Part shown: piece after piece, positions 1 through 7,823 of the stretch
Numbering within the stretch: position 1 is the first letter of the stretch
Layout of the letters: each line of letters starts with the position of its first letter
NCBI RefSeq assembly: GCF_019710635.1
Contig: NZ_JAIFZS010000064.1
Coordinates: 1 to 38,105, forward strand
Direction of reading: 5' to 3'
DNA from: Mycolicibacterium xanthum
GTDB taxonomy: Bacteria > Actinomycetota > Actinomycetes > Mycobacteriales > Mycobacteriaceae
Length of the DNA: 38,105 bases
Notes under the pieces: model-generated
Databases searched by the model: none
What the model was told of the DNA's origin: nothing
Seen by the model: the letters and a program-made list of their open reading frames with translations, nothing else
Translations under genes and position numbers: made by a program

Positions 1-171
1 CCTGACATCACCGTCACCGACCGCTTCGGCCGACAACTCAGCTCCGCATCACTGGCCCGACCACCAACCCAACCCCCACCTGCGGTACCGCCCTACCCCG
101 GACCCACCGGCGAACACGCCGACTGGTGGTGGTACGACCCCTACCAACCCCCACCACCAGACACCAACTGA
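1..171 (+). CDS. C-terminal fragment of a DUF222/HNH-type protein (partial)
   Basis: The first reading frame is open from base 1 to a TGA at 169-171 and gives 56 residues of a gene that starts outside the window. The tail is rich in proline and aromatic residues: a run like PPTQPPPAVPPYPGPTGE is followed by DWWWYDPYQPPPPDTN. Such tails are, from memory, typical of mycobacterial DUF222/HNH endonuclease (13E12-repeat) proteins. No catalytic region is inside the window, so the family is a guess from the tail alone. A 7-bp GC stem-loop follows 35 bases after the stop. Confidence 0.45.
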   Translation, partial: PDITVTDRFGRQLSSASLARPPTQPPPAVPPYPGPTGEHADWWWYDPYQPPPPDTN

Positions 172-206
172 GCCCGCGGACACCAACCAGACCGGGTGAC
201 CGGAAA

Positions 207-228
207 GCACCCCGCGCAGCAGGGGTGC
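207..228 (+). terminator. Stem-loop after the first gene
   Basis: GCACCCC (207-213) pairs perfectly with GGGGTGC (222-228) around an 8-base loop, 35 bases after the stop of the upstream gene. There is no T-tract, which is usual for mycobacterial terminators. It could end the upstream transcript. Confidence 0.45.
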
Positions 229-344
229 CGATGCTCAAATCTGCTGGTGCATAGAGTAATTCATTCGAGCCGCCCGGCGCTCGACGACCTCGCCAACGTC
301 CGAATGGCGCACTGGTTCATGAACACGGTCACCAAGTCACCCGA

Positions 345-1148
345 TCACCCGTGATCGTGGTGGTCATCATGTCCGGAAGCCGGGCCGGGCGCCGGCCCGG
401 GGACCACGACCGGTCCGGGCGGGGGTGGAGCGACGGCCTCGACGGGTGCCGACTGCTTCTGCACGACGCCCAGTGCCGGTTCGGCCGGGCTGTGGTGATC
501 GCCGGCCGGGCTATGGTGATCGGCTTCCGCGCCCGCTGGGGCGTGATCGCCGGCCGGGCTGTGGTGATCGGCCTCCGCGCTTGCTGGGCTGTGGTGGTCG
601 GCCTCCGCGCTTGCTGGGCCATGGTGATCGTCGCGCATGCCGGACGCCACCCCGACCATGGCGGCCACGGCGATCACGGCGGCTGCACCCGCCGAAACGA
701 CGCTGTGTCCGATCAGCGAGATCGGCTGAGTCCGGCGGCTGCGCAACCACACCCAGGCGGCACCCATCACCACATAGCACTCGAGCAGCAGGGCACAGAT
801 GCCGGCGGCCCCGACCGCCTCGGGTTCCCCGGCGTGAGGCCCGAACGGCGCCCCGCCGGCGCGGGCCATCACCCACACCGCGATTACGCCGAGATTGGCC
901 ACGATCCCGAGCGTCAGCACCGGCACGGCCGGCCGGACCAGCACCCACAGCGCCCAGAACAGCTGGAACGCGGCGATCGCCGCGAAGAAGAGGCCGGCCG
1001 GCACCCACTCCTGCCAGTGCCCCGGCAGCACGGCGGCGTGGATCACCGCCGCGCCCAGCGACGCGATCGCCGCCACCCGGGCGACCAGACCACTGTCGGT
1101 CCTGGCGGCTGCTCTCGATGTCACGCCGACGATGCTGGCATGCCCCAC
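345..1148 (-). CDS. Integral membrane protein with repeated His-rich C-terminal tail
   Basis: The protein has about five hydrophobic segments, the first containing HAAVLPGHW, followed by a soluble tail of roughly 100 residues. The tail repeats DHHSPA-type units separated by SAEA or G and ends in HDDHHDHG, giving more than a dozen histidines and many acidic residues. It looks like a metal-binding extension, but no enzyme motif is visible. The start is unclear. The longest frame (to 1277) would overlap the divergent response-regulator start, so a downstream GTG at 1148 or 1124 is more likely; neither has a good ribosome binding site. Its neighbours (two-component system and Met/His-rich DUF305 lipoprotein) make a role in copper or other metal stress a reasonable inference, not a demonstrated one. 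Confidence 0.6.
   Translation of the reverse strand: MGHASIVGVTSRAAARTDSGLVARVAAIASLGAAVIHAAVLPGHWQEWVPAGLFFAAIAAFQLFWALWVLVRPAVPVLTLGIVANLGVIAVWVMARAGGAPFGPHAGEPEAVGAAGICALLLECYVVMGAAWVWLRSRRTQPISLIGHSVVSAGAAAVIAVAAMVGVASGMRDDHHGPASAEADHHSPASAEADHHSPAGDHAPAGAEADHHSPAGDHHSPAEPALGVVQKQSAPVEAVAPPPPGPVVVPGPAPGPASGHDDHHDHG
481..640 (-). repeat. Tandem repeats encoding the His-rich tail
   Basis: Degenerate tandem units of about 30 bases (10 codons, roughly ADHHSPASAE). Two nearly identical neighbouring units lie at about 568-620. Some units are shortened, giving DHHSPAG. The period is a multiple of three, so copy-number change would lengthen or shorten the tail without breaking the frame. Confidence 0.7.
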
Positions 1149-1266
1149 GCCCGGTTTGATCCCCGCACCGGACACCGATGCCGTATCGATACTGCGCCGA
1201 CCGACGGACGTGACACAACGGCCGGACCGCCACACCGACCCACCCCGTCGGGGCACGATGGCAGCC

Positions 1267-2001
1267 ATGAACCACACACCGCCGACTCCGTGCTACCGGG
1301 CGCTCATCGTCGACGACGAGGCCGCCCTGGCCGAGGTGGTCGCCAGCTACCTGCAGCGCGAGCAGTTCGACGCCGTCGTCGCGACGAATGGCTCGGAGGC
1401 GATTGCAGTCGCCAGGGAGTTCGACCCCGACGTGGTGATCCTGGACCTCGGCCTGCCCGGCACCGACGGACTGGAGGTGTGCCGGCAGCTGCGTACGTTC
1501 TCGGATGCCTATGTCGTGATGCTCACCGCCCGCGATACCGAGACCGACACCGTGGTGGGGCTGTCGGTGGGCGCCGACGACTACATCACCAAGCCGTTCA
1601 GCCCGCGTGAGCTGGTCGCCCGGATCCGGGCAATGCTGCGACGGCCACGTGTCCTACAGCCCCGGGCCGGCCGGCCGGCCCCTACCGAAATCCCACAGTC
1701 GCGCGAATTCGGTGACCTGCGCATCGACGTGGCTGCCCGCGAGGTGTACCTGGCCGACGAACCCGTCCTGCTGACCCGCACCGAGTTCGATCTCCTCGAT
1801 GTGCTCTCCGCCCATCCCGGAGTGGTGCTGGCCCGACGCCAGTTGCTCGAATCCATCCGTGGCGAGCCGTGGTTCGGCAGCGACCACCTGATCGACGTGC
1901 ACATCGGTCACCTGCGCCGCAAGCTCGCCGACGATCCGGCCCAGCCGCGCTACATCGTCACCGTCCGGGGGGTCGGATATCGGATGGGAACAGGTCGATG
2001 A
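1267..2001 (+). CDS. OmpR-family response regulator
   Basis: A 244-residue DNA-binding response regulator. The N-terminal receiver domain has the acidic pair D16/D17, the phosphoacceptor D60 (VVILDLGLPGTDG), T87 and K109 (YITKP). The C-terminal winged helix runs from about residue 140 and contains LTRTEFDLL and the terminal RGVGYRMGTG typical of OmpR/PhoB proteins. An in-frame ATG at 1258 would add three residues. Its TGA overlaps the ATG of the kinase gene (ATGA), so the two are translationally coupled. Within mycobacteria it resembles the TcrX/MprA/PhoP group, but the exact orthologue cannot be fixed by eye. The divergent His-rich membrane protein and the DUF305 lipoprotein beyond the kinase are plausible targets. 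Confidence 0.93.
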   Translation: MNHTPPTPCYRALIVDDEAALAEVVASYLQREQFDAVVATNGSEAIAVAREFDPDVVILDLGLPGTDGLEVCRQLRTFSDAYVVMLTARDTETDTVVGLSVGADDYITKPFSPRELVARIRAMLRRPRVLQPRAGRPAPTEIPQSREFGDLRIDVAAREVYLADEPVLLTRTEFDLLDVLSAHPGVVLARRQLLESIRGEPWFGSDHLIDVHIGHLRRKLADDPAQPRYIVTVRGVGYRMGTGR

Positions 2002-3125
2002 CGAGCGCCGGCCGCATCGGCATGGGGATCGGTCCTCGGCTGTTGCTCACACAGGCAGCGGTGCTACTGGTGGTGGGCATCACGACCTGGCTGGTGGCCG
2101 CCGCGGTAGGCCCACCGCTGTTTCACGAGCACCTGCAACGGGCCGGCATGCCCGACCAATCCGCCGGGCTACTGCACTCCGAGGAGGCCTACCGGTCGGC
2201 CACCGCCATTTCGATCGGCGTCGCGCTCGGTGTCGCCGCGCTGACCGCGATGGTCGTGACGGCCTACTACAGCCGGCGACTGCAGCGCTCGGTCGCCGAG
2301 GTGTCGGCGGCCGCGACCGCGGTGGCCGACGGACGCTTCGACATCCGCGTCTCACCGCCGGGCCTCGGCGGCGAATTCGCCGAACTCGCCGACGCGTTCA
2401 ACCGGATGGCGCAGCGGCTCGACGCGATCGACACCGGCCGCCGCCAGATGTTCGGTGACCTGGCCCACGAGATCCGCACTCCGGTAGCGGTTCTGGACGC
2501 GTACCTCGAGGCGATCGAGGACGGCGTCAAGTCGTTGGACGAGCAGACCACCGCGGTGCTGCGCGACCAGACCCGCCGGCTGGTCCGGTTTTCCGAGGAC
2601 CTGTCCACCTTGGCGCTTGCCGAGGAGGGCCGCATCGCCGCGGCGCCGACCACGGTGGATCCCGCCGACCTGATCAACGCGGTGCTCGCCGCCGCCGCCG
2701 ACCGCTACGCCGCCAAGGGGGTGCGGCTGTCCAGCCGGTTCGCCGGCCGGCTGCCGCGGATATCGGTGGACCCCCAGCGCATCGAGCAGGTGCTGGGAAA
2801 CATCGTGGACAACGCGCTGCGGCACACCGCGGCCGGCGGATCGGTACACGTGGCGGCCGGCGCCGATGCCACCGCGGTGACGATCACGGTCGAGGACACC
2901 GGCGAAGGGATCGCCGCCGAGCACCTCGGCCATCTGTTCGAGCGCTTCTACCGGGCCGACGGCGCGCGGGACCGCGAACACGGCGGCGCCGGCATCGGCC
3001 TGGCCATCGCCAAGGCCATCACCGAGGCCCACGGCGGTACCATCACCGCGGCCAGCGCCGGCGCCGGCCGCGGCGCCACCTTCACCGTCAAACTGCCGCT
3101 GAGGGCGCCGATGCGATCACAGTGA
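1998..3125 (+). CDS. Sensor histidine kinase
   Basis: A 375-residue membrane sensor kinase. TM1 is at about residues 15-38 and TM2 at about 68-90, with a short extracytoplasmic loop that holds several His and Met residues. A HAMP linker follows (about 91-145), then the dimerisation box DLAHEIRTP with phosphorylated H157. The ATPase domain shows the N box (NIVDNALRHT), G1 (EDTGEGI), F box (FERFYRADG) and G2 (GAGIGLAIAKA). The start ATG at 1998 overlaps the regulator stop. The 3' end overlaps the convergent DUF305 gene by 9 bases. The small loop suggests sensing in or near the membrane; the ligand is unknown, and a metal is only inferred from the neighbours. Confidence 0.93.
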   Translation: MTSAGRIGMGIGPRLLLTQAAVLLVVGITTWLVAAAVGPPLFHEHLQRAGMPDQSAGLLHSEEAYRSATAISIGVALGVAALTAMVVTAYYSRRLQRSVAEVSAAATAVADGRFDIRVSPPGLGGEFAELADAFNRMAQRLDAIDTGRRQMFGDLAHEIRTPVAVLDAYLEAIEDGVKSLDEQTTAVLRDQTRRLVRFSEDLSTLALAEEGRIAAAPTTVDPADLINAVLAAAADRYAAKGVRLSSRFAGRLPRISVDPQRIEQVLGNIVDNALRHTAAGGSVHVAAGADATAVTITVEDTGEGIAAEHLGHLFERFYRADGARDREHGGAGIGLAIAKAITEAHGGTITAASAGAGRGATFTVKLPLRAPMRSQ

Positions 3126-3824
3126 CGCCAGGATCTGCTTCATCTCGTCGATCTCGCGCTGTTGGGTGTCGATGATGTTGTGGCACAGCGCGATCACATC
3201 CGGATTCTCGCCGTTGTCGATCTCGTTCTGAGCCATCTCGATGGCGCCCTCGTGGTGGCCGATCATCTGCTCGAGGAACAACTTGCTGGCCTCCACGCCC
3301 TGGGCGTCGCGCAGTCGGGCGATGTCCTGCGGAGACACCATCCCCGACATCCCCATACCGCCGCCGCCCATGCCCGGCATGTCGCCATCCATGCCCGGCA
3401 TGTCACCGTGCATGCCCGGCATGCCACCGCTGTCGTCATCTTCGTCGCCGTCCATCATCGGCATGTCCGGCATCCCCCACTCGTCGAGCCAGGACTTCAT
3501 CTGCTCGATCTCGGGCGCCTGCGCCGCCTTGATCTGCTTGGCCAGCGTGACCACACGGGGGTCGATGCCGTCCTTGGCCAGGATGATGTCGCTCATCTCG
3601 ATGGCCTGCTGGTGATGCGGGATCATGTGCATGGAGAACATCACGTCGGACTGATTGTGCGGCGCCGCGGCGGGGCTCGCCGAGCTGCTGGCGCTGACAC
3701 TGGCCGTCGTCGACGGTGCAGCCTGTTCGCCGCCCGAGCCACTGCACGCCGCCAGCGTCAACGCGGCTGCCAGGGCCGATGCGGCCACTGCTGCCGTCTT
3801 GGCGGTCTTGGCGGTCTTGGTCAT
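3117..3824 (-). CDS. DUF305 lipoprotein, Met/His-rich
   Basis: A 235-residue secreted lipoprotein. The N-terminus is MTKTAKTAKTA plus a hydrophobic stretch and the lipobox LAAC|SG. After a Ser/Ala/Pro linker come two DUF305 halves with the characteristic MIPHHQQAIEM and MIGHHEGAIEMA motifs. An insertion between them repeats MPGMxGD and ends in GGGGMGMSGM, a Met-rich pattern seen in copper-binding proteins. DUF305 proteins often accompany copper resistance genes, so extracytoplasmic metal binding is likely. An upstream ATG at 3863 is also possible: it has AGGA about 8 bases before it and would add 13 residues to the signal peptide. The 3' end overlaps the kinase gene in convergent orientation. 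Confidence 0.87.
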   Translation of the reverse strand: MTKTAKTAKTAAVAASALAAALTLAACSGSGGEQAAPSTTASVSASSSASPAAAPHNQSDVMFSMHMIPHHQQAIEMSDIILAKDGIDPRVVTLAKQIKAAQAPEIEQMKSWLDEWGMPDMPMMDGDEDDDSGGMPGMHGDMPGMDGDMPGMGGGGMGMSGMVSPQDIARLRDAQGVEASKLFLEQMIGHHEGAIEMAQNEIDNGENPDVIALCHNIIDTQQREIDEMKQILASL

Positions 3825-3880
3825 CTGTTTCTCGATCACCCCGACGATGCTGATCATCAGCATTCAGCGTTTCCTCGCCC

Positions 3881-3901
3881 TTTGATCAAGATTTGATCAA
3901 G
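3881..3901. promoter_or_regulatory. Twin TTTGATCAAG operator-like repeat
   Basis: Two identical copies of TTTGATCAAG (3881-3890 and 3892-3901), each containing the palindrome TTGATCAA, spaced exactly 11 bp apart, i.e. one helical turn. They lie just upstream of the DUF305 gene and beside the ABM gene stop codon (3907-3909). The geometry fits an operator contacted on one DNA face; no factor can be named. Confidence 0.5.
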
Positions 3902-3906
3902 GTGAC

Positions 3907-4233
3907 CTAACCGTCGATCTGCAACTCCCCCATCTGCGACCAGCCGTCGGCGTCGATCTCGGTGTGGATGATCTGTGGTGTCCTGGTCAACGCCGGACGC
4001 ATGGCGTCGAGCCCCGCCTGGAAGTGCGCCGAACGGACATGTGCCACGCCGGCGTCCTGATCCCGGAATGCCTCCACCAGAATGTATTCCGACGGGTTGT
4101 CGACGCTGCGGGACCACTCGAACCACAGGTTGCCCGGTTCGGCCCGGGTGGCGGCGGTGAACTCCTTGGTGATCGACGGCCAGTCCTCGCGGTGGCCGCG
4201 GGCGACGTCGAACTTCACGACGATGAAGATCAT
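3907..4233 (-). CDS. ABM-domain (antibiotic biosynthesis monooxygenase/YgiN-like) protein
   Basis: A 108-residue single-domain protein of the dimeric alpha-beta ABM fold. It starts MIFIVVKFDV, has the central EPGNLWFEWSRS and YILVEAFRDQDAGVAHVRSAHF region, and ends with a PQIIHTEID strand. Such proteins are cofactor-free monooxygenases or handle reactive quinones and ketones, but no specific substrate can be read here. The ATG is preceded by AGGGAG at good spacing. It is the last gene of the mim-strand series, 106 bases after the mimG stop, with most of that gap filled by 23-bp repeats, so it is probably co-transcribed with the mim operon. Confidence 0.85.
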   Translation of the reverse strand: MIFIVVKFDVARGHREDWPSITKEFTAATRAEPGNLWFEWSRSVDNPSEYILVEAFRDQDAGVAHVRSAHFQAGLDAMRPALTRTPQIIHTEIDADGWSQMGELQIDG

Positions 4234-4250
4234 CGGCGGGCTCCCTGTTG

Positions 4251-4365
4251 GTAGATGTTGGGCGGGTGGACCAGTAGATGTTGGACGGACGGACCAGTAG
4301 ATGTCGGGCGAGCGGACCAGTAGATGTCGGGCGGACGGCCTAGTAGATGTTGGACGGGCGGACCA
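4251..4365 (-). repeat. Five tandem 23-bp repeats at the 3' end of mimG
   Basis: Five contiguous 23-base units at 4251, 4274, 4297, 4320 and 4343, each beginning GTAGATGT on the plus strand and differing at a few positions. The unit at 4343-4365 is coding: read on the minus strand it gives the last seven codons of mimG (VRPSNIY). The stop TAG (4340-4342) lies at the edge of the next unit. The other units fill the gap to the ABM gene. The array therefore looks as if it was seeded from the end of the chaperonin gene. The period is not a multiple of three, so only one copy is translated. Confidence 0.9.
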
Positions 4366-5989
4366 TGCCCTCGGCCAGATCGCCGAACCCGGGTGCGACG
4401 ATGGAGCCCGGGTTGATGCCGACCTGCTCGACGATCGCGGTCTCGGTCGTGATCAGCAGCGCGGCGATCGAGGCCGCACTCTCCAGCGCGGCGCGGGTCA
4501 CCTTGAGCGGGTCGATGACACCTTCGTCGAACATGTCGCCGTATTCGCCGGTCAGGGCGTTGAATCCGTGGCCCAGCGGCAGGTCCTCGACGATCTGCAC
4601 GACATCGTCGGACTCGAAGCCGGCGTTGTGGGCGATCCAGCGCAGCGGTTCGGCGAGAGCACGGCGAACCACCTGCGTGCCGATCCCCTCGTCACCGGGA
4701 AGCTCCACACCCGCGAGCGCGCGATGCGCCTGCGCCAGTGCCGTACCGCCACCGGACACGATGCCGGCTTCCGTGGCCGCCCGGGTCGCCGCCAGCGCAT
4801 CCTCCACCCGCAGCATCCGTTCCTTGAGCTCGACGCTGGTGGCGCCGCCGACCCGGATCACCGCGACACGGCCGGTGAGCCGGGCGATCCGCAGCTCCAG
4901 GCTGTCCCGATCGGCGTCGATGCGGGCCCGGCCGTGCTGGGCCTCCAGCTGCGCCACCCGTGCATCGACCAGCGACTGGTCGCCACGTGCCCCGACGATC
5001 GTGGTCTCGTGCTCGGTCACGGTGATCCGGTCACAGGACCCCAGATGCTGCCGGGCCACCTCGGACAGCTCGACGCCGGTGTCCCGGGCGATCACGTGGC
5101 CACCGAGAGCGACGGCGAGGTCCTCCAGCTCGGCGACGCGGCGATGCCCGAAGCCGGGCGCCCGCACCACCACCGACTGCATGGTCTTGTGCATGTTGCC
5201 GCCCACCAGCAACTGCAGGGCCGGCCCGTCGACGTCCTCGGCGAGCACCACCAGCGGCCGGTCGGCCCGCTTGGCGACCTCGATGGTCGGCATGATGTCC
5301 TGCACGGCGGTGATCTTCTTGTTGGTCAACAGGATCAGCGGCTGGTCCAGCACGGCCTCCATGCGTTCGGGGTTGGTGACCATGTACGCCGAGATGTAGC
5401 CGTGGTCGAACTCGATGCCGTCGACGACGTCGACGCTCAGACCCAGCCCGTCACTCTCCTCGGTGGTGACCACGCCGGACGCTCCGACGTGTTCGACCGC
5501 GCGGGTGATGACCTCGCCGATCGCCTCGTCGTCACTGGCCGCCAGCGTGGCGATGCGCAGCAGGTCGGCGCGGCCGCTGACCGGCACCGCATGTTCGCCG
5601 AGCGTCTCGAGCACGACCGGCACGGTCCGCTCGATGCCGCGACGCACCCGCATCGGATTGGCCCCGGCCTCGACCGCGCGCAGCCCCTCGCGGACCATCG
5701 CCTGCGCCAGCACGGTCGCGGTGGTGGTGCCGTCGCCGACCAGCCCGTTGGTCTTCATCGCGGCTTCCTTGACCAGCTGGGCGCCCATGTTGGCGAACGG
5801 GTCCGACAGCTGGATCTCGCGGGCGATGGTGACGCCGTCGTTGGTGATGGTGGGCGGGCCGGTGAGCTTCTCGAGCACCGCGTTGCGCCCCTTGGGGCCG
5901 AGCGTGACCTTCACCGCGTCGGCGAGCGCGTTGACGCCGTGTTCCAGCCGCATCCGCGCCTCGGTGTTGAACCGTAGCTCCTTTGCCAT
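4340..5989 (-). CDS. mimG: GroEL-like chaperonin dedicated to the Mim monooxygenase
   Basis: A 549-residue HSP60 protein with all three GroEL domains. ATP-site motifs are present: VTLGPKGRN near residue 30, GDGTTTATVLA near 85 and DALAATRAATEAGIVSGGG near 395. The apical, substrate-binding part is divergent from housekeeping GroEL: MPTIEVAKRADRPLVVLAEDVDG and an APGFGHRR where APGFGDRR is usual. The C-terminus is MVRPSNIY instead of a GGM or His-rich tail. In M. smegmatis a chaperonin at this operon position is required for productive folding of the MimA hydroxylase, and the same gene order here supports the same role. The ATG has AGGAA 7 bases upstream and lies 35 bases after the dehydrogenase gene. 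The last codons form part of a 23-bp tandem array. Confidence 0.92.
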   Translation of the reverse strand: MAKELRFNTEARMRLEHGVNALADAVKVTLGPKGRNAVLEKLTGPPTITNDGVTIAREIQLSDPFANMGAQLVKEAAMKTNGLVGDGTTTATVLAQAMVREGLRAVEAGANPMRVRRGIERTVPVVLETLGEHAVPVSGRADLLRIATLAASDDEAIGEVITRAVEHVGASGVVTTEESDGLGLSVDVVDGIEFDHGYISAYMVTNPERMEAVLDQPLILLTNKKITAVQDIMPTIEVAKRADRPLVVLAEDVDGPALQLLVGGNMHKTMQSVVVRAPGFGHRRVAELEDLAVALGGHVIARDTGVELSEVARQHLGSCDRITVTEHETTIVGARGDQSLVDARVAQLEAQHGRARIDADRDSLELRIARLTGRVAVIRVGGATSVELKERMLRVEDALAATRAATEAGIVSGGGTALAQAHRALAGVELPGDEGIGTQVVRRALAEPLRWIAHNAGFESDDVVQIVEDLPLGHGFNALTGEYGDMFDEGVIDPLKVTRAALESAASIAALLITTETAIVEQVGINPGSIVAPGFGDLAEGMVRPSNIY

Positions 5990-6024
5990 TTCTGGTTCCT
6001 CTCTGTTTCGGGAGACGATGTGTG

Positions 6025-7050
6025 TCAGGGGACGAGGATCGCCCGGCCGCGGACCCGGCCGGCGTCGAGATCCTCGATGGCACTCTGGAAGTCGTCCAGC
6101 GGGTACTTGTTGGTGTGCAGGGCGACCTTGCCCTGCGCCGCGAGCACCATCAGTTCCTGCAGGTCGTTGTAGGACCCGACGAGGTTGCCGATGAAGTTGA
6201 TCTCGGTGGAGATGATGTCGATGGTGGGCACGTCGATGTTCTCGCCGTACCCGACGACGAAGTAGTTGCCGGCGCGCCGCAGCATCGCCACCCCCTCCTT
6301 GGTGGCTCCGCCCTCGCCGACGAAGTCGAGCACCGCCTCGGCGCCGTGCCCACCGGTGAGTGCCAGCACCTGCTCGATGTGGGTGCCGTCGGCGGCGATC
6401 CCGACGTCGGCGCCGACGTCCTCGGCGAGTTCGACCGCGTCGCGGTTGCGGTCCAGCACCACCACGGTGACGCCCGAGATCGCCTTGAGCACCTGGATTC
6501 CGATGTGGCCCAGCCCCCCGGCGCCGATCACCACGCACACGTCGCCGGGCCGCGTCGTGCGCGCCACCTTGGCGGCGGCATGATAGGCGGTCAGGCCGGC
6601 GTCGGCCAGCGCCGCCACGTCGGCGGGTTCGAGTGCGTCGTCGATCTTGACGACGCTGCGCGCGGTGGTGCGCAGGTACTCCGCGTAGCCGCCGTTGGTG
6701 TCGATGCCGGGGAACTGGCTGCGCTCGCAGTGCACGTCGTCACCGAACCGGCAGGCCCGGCACAGCCCGCAGGTGGTCAGCGGGTGCAGGATCACCTTGT
6801 CGCCCGGGGCCACGTTGGTCACCGCGTCGCCGACGGCGTGCACCCACCCGGCGTTCTCGTGGCCGATGGTGTACGGCAGTGTCACGCCGCTCTTTTCGGC
6901 CCACTGACCTTCCAGGATGTGCAGATCGGTGCGGCAGACGCCGGCGCCGCCGATGCGGACGATGACGTCCAGCGGGCCCTGAACCTTGGGCTCGGGGATA
7001 TCGGTGAGTTGCAGTTTGGTGTGGTATCCGACGACCTGTACGGCCTTCAT
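6025..7050 (-). CDS. Zinc-dependent NAD(P)+ alcohol dehydrogenase
   Basis: A 341-residue medium-chain dehydrogenase. Catalytic zinc ligands appear as the Cys of GAGVCRTDLHI and the His-Glu of TIGHENAGWV. The structural-zinc loop has four cysteines in CGLCRACRFGDDVHC. The Rossmann motif is GAGGLGHIGIQVL, and the acidic residue of VVLDRNRDA points to NAD+. Within the mim operon it most likely oxidises the alcohol product of the monooxygenase (for example 2-propanol or acetol); this is inferred from context. Its ATG overlaps the DUF59 stop (ATGA) and has AGGAG upstream, showing translational coupling. Confidence 0.92.
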   Translation of the reverse strand: MKAVQVVGYHTKLQLTDIPEPKVQGPLDVIVRIGGAGVCRTDLHILEGQWAEKSGVTLPYTIGHENAGWVHAVGDAVTNVAPGDKVILHPLTTCGLCRACRFGDDVHCERSQFPGIDTNGGYAEYLRTTARSVVKIDDALEPADVAALADAGLTAYHAAAKVARTTRPGDVCVVIGAGGLGHIGIQVLKAISGVTVVVLDRNRDAVELAEDVGADVGIAADGTHIEQVLALTGGHGAEAVLDFVGEGGATKEGVAMLRRAGNYFVVGYGENIDVPTIDIISTEINFIGNLVGSYNDLQELMVLAAQGKVALHTNKYPLDDFQSAIEDLDAGRVRGRAILVP

Positions 7051-7823
7051 CGTGGGCTCCTCGTTCGGGTGTTGGACGTTCGGGTGTTGGACGTTCGGGT
7101 GTTGGACAGTGCCGGGGTGTCGGCTTCGCCGCTCCCGTCGGTGTAGCGGGTGGCCAGTAGCCCCCGGCAGAAGTGGGCGTTGCCCTCCATCGAGATCCGA
7201 ACTGATCTGGCGAATCTCAGCCGCACGGGGGTCTGCTCGGGCGACAACGGATTGCCGTCGTCGTCGACCACCACACGGGCGTTGGGACACATGCTCAGCC
7301 CCAGCACGAACCGCCGGCGCAACAGTGCGGACTTCTCCGGACCGTCCGGCAGGTCGCGCAGCGTCACCCGGTGAGTCTCCCCGGGCGCCAACGCCTCACG
7401 TCGCATCAGGACCGCGACCGCGCGCTCCATCGCGGCGACGTGCGCCTTGCGCAGGAACGTGGTGCGCAACTCGTCGAGGCTGTCCTCGGCTTCGGATCCG
7501 AACGTCCCGCGGTAGCCGGCCGCCGCGGCCAGCCCGGCATTGATCTTGTCGCTGTCGTGGTGGTCGTCGAGCAGCACCCGCACCTCCCCGAGATCGTCGA
7601 GTACCTGCAGGGCGTCCAGCGCGTCCGAGGCCATCAGGTAGGCGAAGTTCGGCGAGCAGAAGGCCGTGGGTAGCCGCAGGTGCACCGTGACACCGTCGTC
7701 GTCGATGGCCACCGATCGCACGAAGCCCAGTTCGGTGATCGGCTGATCCAGCTCGGGGTCCATCACGGTGGCCAGCGCCGCCAGGATCTCGGTCTCCAGC
7801 GACACCACCGCTACGGCGGTCAT
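7047..7823 (-). CDS. DUF59/MIP18-family protein of the mim operon
   Basis: A 258-residue protein. The N-terminal ~100 residues have the DUF59 pattern (ILAALATVMDPELDQPITELGFV, then LRLPTAFCSPNFAYLMASD with the conserved Cys). DUF59 proteins help iron-sulfur or metal-centre assembly, so a role in maturing the iron centres of MimA or MimB is a reasonable inference. The rest is specific to this operon type and has a Cys near GLSMCPNARVVVDDDG. The C-terminal tail is low-complexity, SNTRT three times, encoded by a perfect 15-bp triplication. Both ends overlap neighbours by four bases (ATGA with the amidohydrolase and with the dehydrogenase). Confidence 0.85.
   Translation of the reverse strand: MTAVAVVSLETEILAALATVMDPELDQPITELGFVRSVAIDDDGVTVHLRLPTAFCSPNFAYLMASDALDALQVLDDLGEVRVLLDDHHDSDKINAGLAAAAGYRGTFGSEAEDSLDELRTTFLRKAHVAAMERAVAVLMRREALAPGETHRVTLRDLPDGPEKSALLRRRFVLGLSMCPNARVVVDDDGNPLSPEQTPVRLRFARSVRISMEGNAHFCRGLLATRYTDGSGEADTPALSNTRTSNTRTSNTRTRSPR
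7062..7106 (-). repeat. Three perfect 15-bp tandem repeats
   Basis: CGTTCGGGTGTTGGA occurs three times head to tail (7062-7076, 7077-7091, 7092-7106). It codes for (SNTRT)3 at the C-terminus of the DUF59 protein and ends just before the ribosome binding site of the dehydrogenase gene. The copies are identical, which implies recent expansion or active homogenisation. Confidence 0.92.

Noticed and set aside
895..1266. Extended N-terminus of the response regulator (open frame back to 895)
   Set aside because: The receiver domain begins right after the ATG at 1258/1267 and the upstream part is antisense to the membrane protein.
4301..5977. Long plus-strand open frame opposite mimG (558 codons)
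   Set aside because: It is the antisense shadow of a clear GroEL gene in GC-rich DNA, with His/Asp/Gly-biased composition and no known domain.
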